64,000 nt of DNA from Blattamonas nauphoetae (Eukaryota; Preaxostyla; Oxymonadida): the NCBI GenBank assembly GCA_033064195.1, contig JARBJD010000092.1, positions 62,001 through 126,000 on the forward strand, in the 5' to 3' direction. Below, piece by piece: positions 22,901 to 34,515 of the stretch (the first letter of the stretch is position 1; the number at the start of each line of letters is the position of its first letter). The notes beneath the pieces were generated by a model. That model was given only the letters and a program-made list of their open reading frames with translations. It had not been told where the DNA came from and did not search any database. The position numbers and the translations under genes are program-made.

Positions 22901-25247
22901 CAGCATGACGGCCGCCAGGAGAGCCACCATCAAATTGAAGAGTGTCCGCATTGGCACGCTGGCATTGTCGGCCTATGCGACGAGTGCTCGCTATCCTCCT
23001 TCAAACAGTTGATGGTATGAATTGTACTGACACGAGATAATTCGAGAGTGGACTTCCTTGAACTCATCGGCACGTCTTTCATCGCTCCAATTTGCGTGGA
23101 CAGCTGAGCCAAGTCTGCAACGAGGTTCAGAAACGATCTGTCGGCTGTCGTGACATCGATGGTGGGGTTGGTCGTGGCGTCGAAGAAGGCGGTGGCGACA
23201 GGAATGTCCACATACTCCCACATTTCGTTCTCGACGTCGCTGTCATACACGGTCTTCATCAGAGATGTCATTGTGTGTCCGTAACTGGTGAAATATGGGA
23301 GGAGGGACGTCACAATGTCGAATGTCTTGTTCATGTCTTCCGCTTTGGTCATATCCCATACAAATTCGTTCCCACATCGCCGATGAAGCTGAGAGCGTTG
23401 ATGAAGGAAGATGCCTTTGATGTTCCCGCTCTTCTTCGAGCAAAGTACTGCGATGTCGTTTGGGTGCTGGCTGAGAAGCTGCTCATAACTCTTTTTCGAC
23501 GACGCTTCCGCTCTCACGACTTGGGTCTGATGTTTCTTGGAGAAGAGAGAAATACGGTCTTTGTTTCCTCATATTTTCGTAAAACTCGATTTGAGCGTCG
23601 CTGGCGTCTTCTCTGTCGTTTTCTGCGATTTGAAGATGCATTTTCAGGTTCAGTTCCATTGACTCTCCTCCCCCACTCCCGTTCTCTGCTGATTCGCCCT
23701 TCATCACGCAATGAATCAGAAATCGTGTTGTAATACCAGGTCTTGCCTTTCTGCATGCAGCATCATGACTTGTGCCTTCATTCGGTTCTCCGAAACCGTT
23801 TGGAGAAACAGGGCGTAATCTGCAAGAAGAGCATTGTCCTCCTTTCAGTGCATGACAGAGAAAGCATGTATTCTGTCTGCAAATTGTGTCAGCGGGAGTA
23901 AACGGATTTTTTCGTGGAACATGCACCGAACTGTTGGTTCCACACCCTTCCTTCCCACATGTTGTCTCAGTCTGCATTTCCATTCTTCCGATGCTAAATC
24001 AAATCAGGGCAGCACTTCGTTGCCTTTGGTTTTTGTCACGCCCCAGGTACGCCGTTCTTGAACCTTCAGAGGAAGGAGGAAGTGGATCGAGAGTCTAATC
24101 TCTCCCCCAACCTAAATAATCCCAAAAATGATTGTTCCAATAATCTGTCCCGTTCCAGAATCAACCAGGAAGTCGATTTCAAGGCCAAGTCGAAGTGTTC
24201 CAAAAACACTGAAATGAAGCATGAGGAAGTTCGATAAACGCGAGTAGAATGGTTGCATAATCCCCGCAAGAATAATCCCTGCTGCTGTTCCAACGCTCAC
24301 CACGGCACGCCAGAACGCGTAGTCCATCAGTAGTCGCTGGCAAAAGACGAGACCCATCGCCAGCACCGCTATGCATGTCCGGAACTTTCCTAAAGTAACA
24401 ATACATTAGACACCTCGTTTTGGGTTGCTTCGAACGATGAAAAGTGGGGACATCATCACCGCCGAAAAATAGAGGTCAAGAAAGAAGATTGTCACACTTT
24501 CAGTGACTATGCTCAGTGTGTCTGCAGCGCTCTAACAGATCGTACCAAGAGCTCGGTAGAGAGGGTCTGAGCCGTGCAGTGCGTTGGAGCAGTCGAATAC
24601 ATTGATTGAGAAGGTGTCGAACTGAATGAGAGACACTTGAAAGATAAACAAGAAAAGAAGTGTTGTACCGGAAAAAATCCAGGGTAGGAGAGCTGTTTCC
24701 TCCAAGGGTTGTGGTTCTCTTCGAGAGTAACCTTCGAACCTGGTTGATTCATTTTCATTTTTCAAATCGTCCCACAATGAGCACTTTTGAAATGAAGACA
24801 CCAGATTTAGAGGTAAAAATGTGGATTTTGAATGCAATATTGGTCCACACCGGATTGCCGTAATATGAACACTTGAGGTGACTTCGGTTGTTAGCACATG
24901 GAGTTGCGGGTTTTCCCGAAGTTGCGGGTTTATCCGATGATGTTGATCATCTCACTACCAATGGTCGGGTGGAGTTGAAAAACAGGTATATTTGAGAATC
25001 GAGACGAGCTTTGTGGTTGAATGACATGAATTGAGTCATGGGCTTAGAAACACCAATTTTGGTTTGAATCATGACCCATTGATGTCAATGTCGCATTTCA
25101 CAGATGTGTTTTACCTCTTCATTTTTTCCAGAAAACTTATTCATTCCTTCTGTAGAGACCATGAGAAAAACAGAATAATGCATGAATGAAGTGGCGGTTT
25201 TATCACGCTGGTTGCGGTTTTCTGACGGTTTGCGGTTTTCTAACACC
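20000..25247. mobile_element. Candidate 5.2-kb insertion with imperfect inverted ends
   Basis: GTGTTAGAAAACCGC at about 19999 is repeated inverted at about 25233-25247, and both ends carry further spaced copies of a CCGCAAC core (left: CAGAAACCCGCAAC, AAAAGCCGCAACC; right, inverted: CAGAAAACCGCAACC, GATAAAACCGCC). A second inner pair, AACCCGCAACTCCGGATAAA near 20343 and its inverted relative at 24900-24942, lies just outside the coding remnant. The segment separates two pieces that look like one coiled-coil gene. No clear target duplication was found and no transposase recognised, so the mobile nature is an inference. Confidence 0.45.
20607..24897 (-). pseudogene. Decayed multi-pass membrane protein gene
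   Basis: Minus-strand coding pieces occur in order: about 24890-24540 (N-terminal, one membrane segment), 24366-24112 (several membrane helices, LLMDYAFWRAVVSVGTAAGI), 23983-23483 (CX2C-type cysteines, then a helical SYEQLLSQHPND stretch), 23420-22990 (soluble, WDMT...), 22957-22860 (membrane helix LMVALLAAVMLIAMIVSYTF), an acidic loop, 22250-21990 (two helices), 21850-21260 (helix LIIVVVLVVAYFFLRF), and a charged C-terminus to about 20610. At least three frame changes break it, one at an AAAAA run near 23490. A TAA in frame near 21898 fits glutamine. The layout loosely recalls the large multi-pass 'tiny macrocysts' (Tmc) proteins of protists; this is a weak resemblance. It occupies nearly the whole 5.2-kb segment. 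Confidence 0.55.
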
Positions 25248-25264
25248 ACTATGACAAGAGGCCA

Positions 25265-26116
25265 TCATGAGGAGGAAAGGGAACTGACACACTGACATTT
25301 GCTTCTGTTTGGACGGTCAGAATTGATGCGGGTGACTGTCGATCCGTTCACTCTGAAGTGCTCTGGACTGAAATCGACGATGCATTCTTTTGCTCCCATT
25401 CGTCCAATGTGAGAGTTCAATTGATCTCTCACTCCTTCAATCATCCGCTGCATTTCGATCACTCTCTTGTCACTCTCTCCTCGAAGTCTCTCGTTTTCGC
25501 GTTGAAGGAGCTCCCTCTCTCGCTCGAGCGATTTGATTGTTGAGAGATGTGTTGTCTTTTCGTCTTCTAGTTGCCTGTTCTTTCTTTCTGATTCGCTGAA
25601 CTTCACTTGGAGTTGATCGTGATCCTTCTGCAATCTTTCGACTGAATCCAACGTTTCCTTCTCAATGAGAACGAATTGGCCTTCGTAGCTATCATCAAGA
25701 GAAATCAAGCAATGTTTGGCTTGATGCTTGGTGGAAGGATTGAGAGAGGGTGATTGCGCGAGTTGGGAGAGAGAAGGGTGGAGAAGTCGTTTGTTTGGGA
25801 TTGGAGTGTGAGAATTAAAACATACTTCGAGGAACTTAGTGAGACTCTCAAGGAACTGAGTGAGAAGTTGAGAAGATTGTTCGGGTGGTGGTGCCTGTTC
25901 GCTTTGTTGCTGTTGTGACTGGATTTGATTTGTGAGGAGAGTGGGAATGTGGGACCATTGGAAAGAGTTAACTTTGCTTCTTGGATGAACAGATGGATCA
26001 GTCAACAATTCCAACACTGACTCCATTGATGGGTGATTCTGATGAAGAGAACGATGAGTGAAATGAGAGTGAGTGCGATGATACAGAATGGAAAATGACG
26101 ACACAAACCAACTCAT
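25265..26116 (-). CDS. Coiled-coil protein, probably truncated by the neighbouring insertion
   Basis: An ATG at 26116 opens the frame. A second ATG at 26026 (MESVLELLTDPSVHPRSK) may be the true start, since the first 30 residues are unlike the rest. Gln-rich and Leu-rich helices come first, then a strong coiled coil at about residues 160-235. The protein then enters a segment like the start of the SPRY-like domain of kinase A (IVDFSPEHFRVNGSTVT, compare IELFPADGYSLSGSVF). The frame then ends at TGA next to the 5.2-kb insertion. It looks like the kinase-A type tail without a kinase domain. It is divergently paired with the helical-repeat gene at 26334; the 217-bp gap probably holds both promoters. 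Confidence 0.6.
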   Translation of the reverse strand: MSWFVSSFSILYHRTHSHFTHRSLHQNHPSMESVLELLTDPSVHPRSKVNSFQWSHIPTLLTNQIQSQQQQSEQAPPPEQSSQLLTQFLESLTKFLEVCFNSHTPIPNKRLLHPSLSQLAQSPSLNPSTKHQAKHCLISLDDSYEGQFVLIEKETLDSVERLQKDHDQLQVKFSESERKNRQLEDEKTTHLSTIKSLERERELLQRENERLRGESDKRVIEMQRMIEGVRDQLNSHIGRMGAKECIVDFSPEHFRVNGSTVTRINSDRPNRSKCQCVSSLSSS

Positions 26117-26333
26117 CTTCGTTGTTCATTTCCGCAATCTTCTGAAGACAGAACGCAATGAAAGAGATGGAAACGGAAGAAAAGTGAGGGTATTAAGTAG
26201 GATGGAGTCATGATACCGGCTGAGGTTCTGGGAGCATATCTGAATCTCTTGATCCAACCACAACAAATCTTTACGGTGTGACTTGGAAAGAAAAGTCGTT
26301 CTCCTCGCAACAAACGTTTCGGGTAACTTCTCG

Positions 26334-28494
26334 ATGATTTCTGAAAAGTTTATCGTGACTGAGGATCTCTTGCCGAGCGCTTTGAACTGTCCACACAGTT
26401 GGAATCTGGTTTGTCGTTGTCGTGTTTCATTTTTCTCATCCCCAGTCCAACATTGCTTCACTTCTCGAAGTATTGCAATGTGATGATGAATCCATTCTCG
26501 TTGACACACTCCAAGAGTTGCAGAAAGTTGCGCCTGGTGTGTATTGTTGATTTCTTCATCGATTTGTTGATATCTTTGGGATGTGTTGGATATGTATCAG
26601 AAAGTGAATCAGATGACAGTTTCGATGATTGGTGTCCATATCTGTCTCCATTATGTTGTGGAGCACACTCACCTGGACTTCTGGTCTTTCATTTTCACTT
26701 TTGTTCATTCTCGCTTTTCAGGCAGAACTGATGAAATTGATTGAGATTCTTTGTTTGTAGTTTTCTTATTGATGATGATGGATGTCTTTCTTGCTTTCTT
26801 TCAGATTCTAAATCGCCCTCGTTCATTCACTCCTCGATTTCCTCTGAAATCCCTTCTTTCGTGATCACACAGTTTGAAGATTGGTCGACCTGCCCTGCAT
26901 TGGAATCAGTGTGTTGATTTTTTTCTTTTTCTCAATTTATTGTCAGTGTTGTTCTTGCATGGAATCACTCTTTTTCGAACCTGAAATCGTCGAGTCACTT
27001 TTTCTCCAGCACAAAGACTTCATAATTTCCACATTCAAAATATTCAAAGAATCATCGCCCCCACTTCCCGCCCTGACCACTTTGGCTCGGATTTCTCTCT
27101 TCCCTCATCTCAGAATCGCTTTTAACTCTCTCGGAGCTCTTTTCCGAATCATCGAACGAGATCCACCTGCTCTCACTCTCCTCCCCTCACCCATCTTCCC
27201 ATTATCTTCCCCGCACCTGCAATATTCTGGTCTTTCATTCCTGGCTGCTCTGACAAAGAAACTCCGAAGCGTTTTCTCCGAATTCCAAACTAAGATCCCA
27301 ACCGATCATTCACACCTCCCAAAATACGTCCAGATCACGAAAGAAGATAAATTTATTATCATTCGTTTTCTCTCATTCTGCTCGAAGTCGTTCAACCTTC
27401 CAACTTTTCTTTTGAAAGCCACACCGCCAATAGAAGTGTGTTTTGGCTCTTTCCATCATTTCTCTTCATTTCAGGTTGATTCTGAGATAATCCGAGGATT
27501 GATTCTCTTTGTGAAAGAAGCTCTCACATCGATTCTCACCAACATTTTAAACATCGACAATCTCATCGCTTCTCTTCCCTCCGACTCTTCTCCAACCACT
27601 CCATTGCTTTCTGATGTTGACACACTAAAGGCTGATTCTCTAAATCACCTTCGTGATACTTGTGAACTCTTTGTGAGAGATGGATGGCTTTTCTTCATCA
27701 ATGTGACTTGTAAAATCACCGAACCTCACGAATCTTCCTTCCAAACAGTCATCCTCGACGATCCATCCTTCCCTGACCTCATTCTCAACTCGCTGAAACT
27801 CCCACACAGAGCCAGCAGAAGACGCACTTTCATCACAATCTCGAACATCGTTGCTCATTTTTGCTGGATGAAAGAAAAGTTCATGACAGTGAATCTTGTC
27901 GGGAGAATGTTTGAAACAATTGATTTTATGGCTATTCCTCTCTCGGAGTCGAGAACTCATTTTGAACTCACCTACTTCATCTCCCACATGGGGGATCCGT
28001 TTGGAGACGATGAAGATGAACAATTCCAGCAATTTCGTCTTATTCGAGTGTCTGTTTTTGAACCAGCCAAACAATTCATCGAATTCATGTTCAACAATTC
28101 GGATAAACTCAGATTGAATGACAAAAAGACATCTGAACTCGAAAAATCCCTCTGTTTGATCCACAATCACATCAAAAACATGGAACTTCGATCCGACGAA
28201 CACGATGTCGCCTTTGTGTTGGAACTAGTGAAATGGGAAATGCGAACGATGGTGGAAATGGAGAACGAAGCAAATATTGAAGCTTTCTTCGGGAGCATGT
28301 TGAGCAGAACGCACGAATGGAGACGGAACAAACGAGAGCGGCAGAAGAGACGAGAAGTGCTTTTGAGAGAAGAAGGGTGGGACGACACCTTCGAACTGCG
28401 AGTGGTGGGTATCGAGGTGGATGCCAATCAAGAGATTCACGATGATGCGACACGATTTAGAGTCGAACTGGGATTCAATGCGGACTTCATCTGA
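26334..28494 (+). CDS. Helical-repeat (HEAT/ARM-like) protein 1
   Basis: Seven exons join in frame: 26334-26408, 26446-26536, 26601-26683, 26722-26752, 26805-26908, 26947-27435 and 27475-28494, giving 630 residues ending at TGA. The introns are 37, 64, 38, 52, 38 and 39 nt, all GT-AG. The protein is rich in amphipathic Leu/Ile/Ser helices (for example NIASLLEVLQCDDESILVDT), the look of an armadillo/HEAT solenoid. I recall a large oxymonad family of this type, so a protein-binding scaffold is the likely role. The last 100 residues are charged (Arg/Glu rich). The 39-nt intron keeps frame if retained. No catalytic motif is visible. Confidence 0.75.
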
Positions 28495-28873
28495 TCGAAT
28501 ACTTCTCACCTCATTCTCAGTCTTCATTTTCACTTCTGTTCTCTCTCCTCATCGTGTTGAAACTGGTTGTGACAGAAGTTGGCGGAGAGTCTGTCATTCC
28601 CTCCCACTCATCCACCAAACTCAGATGAGCGAACTTGGAGAGATGAGACGAAACCACATCCGTGTCATCCTCGTTGGGATTGTGGGACTTGAATGGACCA
28701 AGCCATCTGACGACTTCGACAATGTTCACTTCATCCGAAGACGGAATGAACGTGCTGACTTTGCTGAATTTGACGAAAGAAGGAGGAGGGAAAGTGGAGA
28801 AAAACAAGAAATGATGATTGTGTGAAAAGTTTAAGAGAAAATGTGGTTAGAACGCGGCGTGTTCACCAAAGGC
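28495..28873. other. Spacer between convergent genes
   Basis: The 3' flanks of helical-repeat genes 1 and 2 meet tail to tail. Short open frames on both strands (for example 28421-28825) show no family resemblance and probably reflect the C-rich/G-rich composition that spills over from the coding regions. Confidence 0.6.
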
Positions 28874-31800
28874 TCATGGGGTGGTTTGATCGAGATCCGT
28901 TGGAGCGGGCTGGGCATCAATTCCAGGCCGAACTGGAGGTTGAGCATTGCCCGGTCCAAAAGGGAAGACATCGTCATCATCTCCATCAAATCGTGGACGA
29001 GGGAACATGCCAACTGGAGGACGAGGAAATGACTGACCACCACAATCACCAAAGGGATGACGAAACACACCAAGAGGAGGGATGTGCGGAGGAGGAGGGT
29101 GATTCAGCGGGAGGAGAAGAGGGCGACCATCCACACCGCGAGGAGGGATGAGTGGCTGAGGAGGGATGAGCAGCGGAGGAGGAATATTTGGTGGATGGAT
29201 AACAGGGCGAGGAATTGCTCCACGAGGACCGTTGATTCCGGCCATGGGAGGACCTCTCTGAATGAACGGATTGAGTGGAACACGAATGACGGGACGTTGT
29301 GCATGCGCGCCCTTCCACTCGTTCAGAAAGAGGAACGAGAACGAGTCAACAGCGAGATCGCTTCTGTCTTCCATCCCTTCCTCACACAGAGCGTCTACAA
29401 TCTTCCTCATTTGTGGATTAGATCCATCCACAATCGGCTCGAACAATGTGCAGAAGATGTCTTGAAGGTTCACCGACGATGGGATTCTGTCCAGACGAAC
29501 AAGAGCGATGGAGAGGATGGAGAGGAGAGAGGAGAGAGGAGGGGTGGAAAGAGAGGATGGAGTTGCTGAGTGGATGAGAGACTTGAAGAGTGAGAACAAC
29601 ACATTCAATAGTCGTGAGAGATCGTTCTGCTTGGAACGAATCTCTGTTCTGTCTGTTGTCAAAGGCACAACAGTTTTCAGAATTTGAGCGAATAAGGGAG
29701 CAAGTGGAAGGAAGGTGGATGTGGGGATACACAGTGTCTCATCTGGACAGAAAATGTGATGATATGTCAAAAGAAGCTGCTGAGGTGTTGTGTGTTTATG
29801 ATTCGGATCGATACTGATCGAGATTGAATCATTGTGTGTCCGAGTTCGTGAGAAGCTCGTTCTTCTCTCCTTCAAAACGAGACAGACAGTCTCTGCTGCT
29901 TCCTTTGCGATGTCAAAAACCAGGACCTCATTCAGAACCTGGACAGCTTGATGTGGCTAGGTTGGGGTTTCTGTAGGGACTGTCCCTTCATAGAATTGAT
30001 TCAATGGACGAGACGACTTTCGTTGAATGAGAGTCTGCAGATGGTCGAGGCTGGCAGAGAGAAGGATGGAGGAAAGGATGGCCGGGAGTGGTTGTTAGGA
30101 GATGGTTGATCGGTGACTGCCTCTGAAAGGAACAGTGACTGTTGAGAGAGAGAAAGGTGTTGGGGTGTTTCGTGTTCGTTCTTCGATCTGCTGCAGGACG
30201 AGAAGGATGGAGCGAAGAGGAGTGAGATCAGTTGTCACTGCGAGCGAAAGAAGAGAGTCCACGACAGATGTTGTGTCGAACGACTCAACTGTCATCAACA
30301 CCTTCAATATTTTCAAACACGACACAACAATCAGCGACGTCATTTCATCCTTCCCCACAACACACCCATCATCCACTCCATCCCGACGAAGACGAGCGAT
30401 CGCAGGAAGGATGCGATACACCAATTCACACAGTTCTGGTTGTGGCTGGATCTGATACAACCGCACTGCGAGAGGAGGAAGCGTGAGTTCTTCGAAAGTG
30501 TCAGCAATGTGTGCTAGGGCAGTTGCGACCAACGGATGATTGTCAAGACGACAAGCCAACTCGACAAGGCGGTCGAATGCTGCAGGATTCTTGTCCAGAT
30601 GGAAGCGAGGGCGTAGAGTGGATCGAATTGAGGGAACAGACAGAACGAGAAGTGCTTGTGCGTCGTTCTCCGCTTTCACCAGTTCGTTCGTGAGATCGGG
30701 ATCGTCCCTCGAAACAATAGCCAGCTGCGTCAGAAGCGTCCATCTCTCTTCGCACTCTGCGGTGTTCAGCTTCTCGACGATCGACCGCTCGAGGGATGAG
30801 GTGTGTTTGGGAGAGCGATCGACGGAGTGAGTCTCTGGATTGATGAAGCAGAGGAACCGAGCCACTTGTTTCATTTCAGTGAGGAGAGCGATGGGTGTGT
30901 TGTACGACTTCACTGTCGCCATCTCGACCAAGCATTCCACCACTCGATCCAGAGATTTGTGGATCTGATTCTCCTTCGACCTGTGGAATGTGTTGAACGA
31001 CGACAGAAACCGTGTTTGTGATTCTGCTCGAAAGAATGGGAAGAGATGGACAAAGATCGTGTCTCGTCTCTCGTCGTCTGCTTCATTCAGTTTCAGTTGA
31101 GAAGGATTAACGCGATAGGCAAAGCTGATTTCGGTCCCTGCGAGTCTTGTCAGTGCGGTGAGTGCAGAGGGTCGGCTGGTGTCGTTCCACACGCTTGTCT
31201 GTTGTGACAATTCGCACAGTTCGGGAGCGAAGAAGGTGAATGAGTGCGGGAGTGTCGTGGTCGAGTGAAGAGCATTCACAAGACAACCAGCGAAACGAAT
31301 CTGAAGCTTGATCGCAAAATCAATGAAGTTGGGTGCGGAAAAGACATCGGAGTGAGGTTGCGACAGGATACAACGACCAACTTCCGCACATATCGACTGA
31401 CTCGGACATTTCATGTGATCTAAATCTTCTGACACGTGAGGATGTCGTGGAGTGAATGCATCGCTGAGAGGGAATGCCAGCGGAGTTGCAAAGAGGAGTG
31501 CCTCTGTGTGTGGTGTGAAGAGACCCAATTGGATCGAGAAGACAGACACAGCAACTGTCGACAGCTCGTCGTTCGTGCTCGCAGCGGAGAGAATGATGAG
31601 AGAGAGAAGAGAGGGTGGGAGCGAGTTGAACTCGTCGCTGTTCTGAGCAAGATCCAGCTTCAGATATGCAATTGTTTTGAGCAGAACAACCAAATTCGAC
31701 GTCGCTCGCCCAAAGTTCAGACAGCGTGGTTCAGATGGATCCTCAGACACGACTCGAACTGTCATCACAGCTGCTAAGAGTGCGATATTCAAAATCGGGC

Positions 31801-33170
31801 TAACGAGAGTCTCGACGATGCGGCGGAAGAAGGCTGGGTTTGTGCTGGCCATGCGGATGAATGAGCTGACAGAGTTTGTGAACGAGCGAGTGGATAGGAG
31901 GGAGTGGAGTGGGAATGTTGGGTCGAGGAGCGGTTCCTTGAGTTTGGCGAAGAGAGGAGAGGAAGACTGGCTGAGGGTGGTGATGAGGCTGAGGTTTCGA
32001 TCGTGACGGAAGAGAGTGTTGGAGAGAGAAGGAGAGATCGCGATCCTTTTGATGAATGAGTCGATGAGATTGGGATTTGCTGATGAGGACGATAAACCGA
32101 GGATGGAATGATTTGAGTGAGGATGATCAAAAATGACATACAATTGAAGAATATGGCAGTGTGTTGGAGACATTGAATTAGAATATTCATTCGGCCGATT
32201 GTATCTCCATTTTCTTGTAAAAGCGTCCAGTTGGAGAGATGGGTGAGGATGGCAGCAATTCTTTCCACTGGATCCTGAAGAGATTGATAAATCCATGAAA
32301 AAATCAAACTGCATTATTTTGTGTGATTTTCACGATTCTTTGGATGAGGTTATAAGTGTGAGTTGTCGACTGCGTTTCAATGCGTGGATTTGAAAAGAGG
32401 GTGGCCAAGGAGGGGTAGTTGGTGACAATAATCTCGGATACGGCCTCATCACAACCGATAATGGCACATGCCAGAAATTCATTGCAAAGAAGGTCCACAA
32501 ATGTCAGAACGGACGATCGATGGGTTTGGATGTTGTTTCCGAGATATGGGAGAGGATCATGGAAGAAACTCTGGAAAAAAGATGAAAGATCTTCCGAGAG
32601 AGTTCCAATCGAGACCAGGGGACATATTTGAGAAAATTGGGCAAGGCTGGCGAGATGACGATTGTTTGAAGGATCGAGATGGATCTGTGTGAAAATCCAA
32701 TGAGACAGTCCCGAGGAGTGGTAGAGAGTGATTCGGTCTTCATCAGATGGCACTGAAACAATCAGAGTTGGAGAAACAGACCGATAGAGAGAAGCGTCTT
32801 GAGATTGATGTCCTGGACAAGAACAAAGCAAAGAAAGGGTATGAAAACGAATAAAACGATTGAACCTGACTCTCGTGCTGAGATATTGCGGCACCAAAAC
32901 GATGAAGGAGATCACTTCGTTTATCATTCGTCAGATGGTTCAAGAATCCTGACGAGAAAGAAATATTCTCGAAAAACGCAAGAAAACCACACTCTGAAGA
33001 AGAGAAACAAGAGATTGTTGATATGTTTGACGATTTCGTTCGTTTGGGTTTGAATATGAGGCGAGAAGTTCGTCGAATCTTTCGACTGGATTGATCTCGG
33101 CTGCTGTGACGGTTAGATGATCAAAATGTTCAGAACCAGAAGACTGAGGCGGAGAGTTGACCTGAGTCAT
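28874..33170 (-). CDS. Helical-repeat protein 2 with two in-frame UAR codons and a Pro/Gly-rich tail
   Basis: Exons (transcript order) 33170-32993, 32812-32310, 32274-32142 and 32079-28874 sum to 4020 nt, 1340 codons, ending at TGA. The introns are 180, 35 and 62 nt. A long solenoid of Leu/Ser-rich helices spans about residues 60-1150. A low-complexity tail of about 150 residues follows, rich in Pro, Gly, Ile, Arg and Asp. A TAA at 30097-30095 and a TAG at 29959-29957 lie in the same frame. Sequence between and after them keeps the helical-repeat character (QPLPAILSSILLSASLDHLQ; QAVQVLNEVLVFDIAKEAAE), and no GT-AG intron removes either while preserving frame. If both are glutamine the protein is continuous. 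Otherwise this is a gene with two nonsense codons. Likely a protein-binding scaffold. Confidence 0.75.
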
Positions 33171-33511
33171 CTGATCAGAATGGACGAAGAGAATGGAGGA
33201 GAGACCTGGAAATAAAAAGTTGTGGGGATGGAAGATCTGCTCTGTCCATCTGCCAATTTTCTGTGAATCTAAAATACAACAAAAAACGATTCCCTTTCGA
33301 TATTATCTCCATAATTATCTCGATTCTCCGATTTCATCCAGATTTTGTTCTAATTAACCTCAAAAGACTTCCTTCATTCTTTTCCCCCAACCCGTAAAAT
33401 ATTTTCATGATGTGTCAGATAATGAATCATATTTTCATCAACATGAGTGTTTCTGTGTGCAAGTAGAAGAAGATCGTGAATCTAGACTTCGAATAATACA
33501 ATTCTTTGTGA
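33171..33511. other. Intergenic AT-rich spacer
   Basis: Between the 5' end of helical-repeat gene 2 and the conserved flank of surface cassette d. Nothing recognisable except AT-rich stretches that could serve as promoter sequence for either side. Confidence 0.5.
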
Positions 33512-34515
33512 ATCAATCCATGTCCGTCGTACTTTTTTCTCGGCACCATGCTGCCAGCCATTGACACTTTTCGAAAGGGAACACACTTCTCTTCTCGTCA
33601 TCTCAATCAACGCTCAGCTGAAGTTGCGCACCGCTGTATCATGTTTTTTACCCCATTCTTAGATATCTTTCTCCCGTCATCACCTACCATGCTCCAACGA
33701 GTGACCAATCTCCGTCAACGCCCAATCAAAGCATGACATCGTTATATCTTGATTTTGTCTCCCCATTCTATGGAATCTTTCTCATATCAACCAATTGGAC
33801 TTCGGTGTTTTTTCTCTCCAACTATTATGGCTTTTCAGTTTCGAAGATCTTTCAAGCAAATATTTTCGCTCTATTGTGCGAATTCTTGGTCTGATTGAAA
33901 TAACAGAATTTTCTGAGGGAATATACGCCACTTTTTTAAGTCTTTGAAATACACATCTATCATCTCACTATCACGTTTTGACAGAACTAAGTGATCCGGA
34001 AATTCACTGAAACACGTTTCGGTGAATCATGCTTCATGAAGGAGACAATAAAATCTCTCCATTTTTCGTATTGATTGGTGATCTTCAACGGTCACACTAT
34101 CAGTGGTTGGACAAAATATGGGGTCGTGTTTGATAAAACATCCTCAAGTTGGACATTTTTGTCATGAAAACAAGAAATATGAGAGGATATCTTGATAGAA
34201 AAAGGGATTGATGACTATTGTGATCTCTCCCATTTCTCCATCTATAGAAAGATAAGTGATTGTTCGTGAATAGAACTCAACATAGAAAAACATAGAAATC
34301 AGATTGGAAAGGAATGGTGTTCTGTTATTTCTCATATCTCGGGGATCAGTCAAGTTGAGTTCGGCGACACCAACCTCGATCAGTGATCAACAATGTCTCG
34401 GTTGAACAGAATCAAGACCGTAGAATTTATGGTCATCCGATGGCATCGCATCCCGGGAGAATTCCTGCTCGTTGATCAAGTTGAGGTTGGATCCAGAGTT
34501 TCGAGATGAGGAATT
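33512..34515 (+). promoter_or_regulatory. Conserved 5' flank of surface cassette d
   Basis: Homologous to the flanks of copies b, c and e (compare 36640-37470 on this strand and 8371-9240 inverted), beginning near ATCAATCCATGTCCGTCGT. It is more diverged than the flanks of b and c. Conservation over about 900 bp upstream of every surface gene suggests transcription control or simply that the cassette duplicates as a unit. The antisense frame found in the other copies is broken here. Confidence 0.5.

Noticed and set aside
29057-29569. Arg/Glu-rich plus-strand open frame opposite the tail of helical-repeat gene 2
   Set aside because: Its composition mirrors the Pro/Ser-rich antisense strand; the minus-strand protein with consistent splicing is the better gene.
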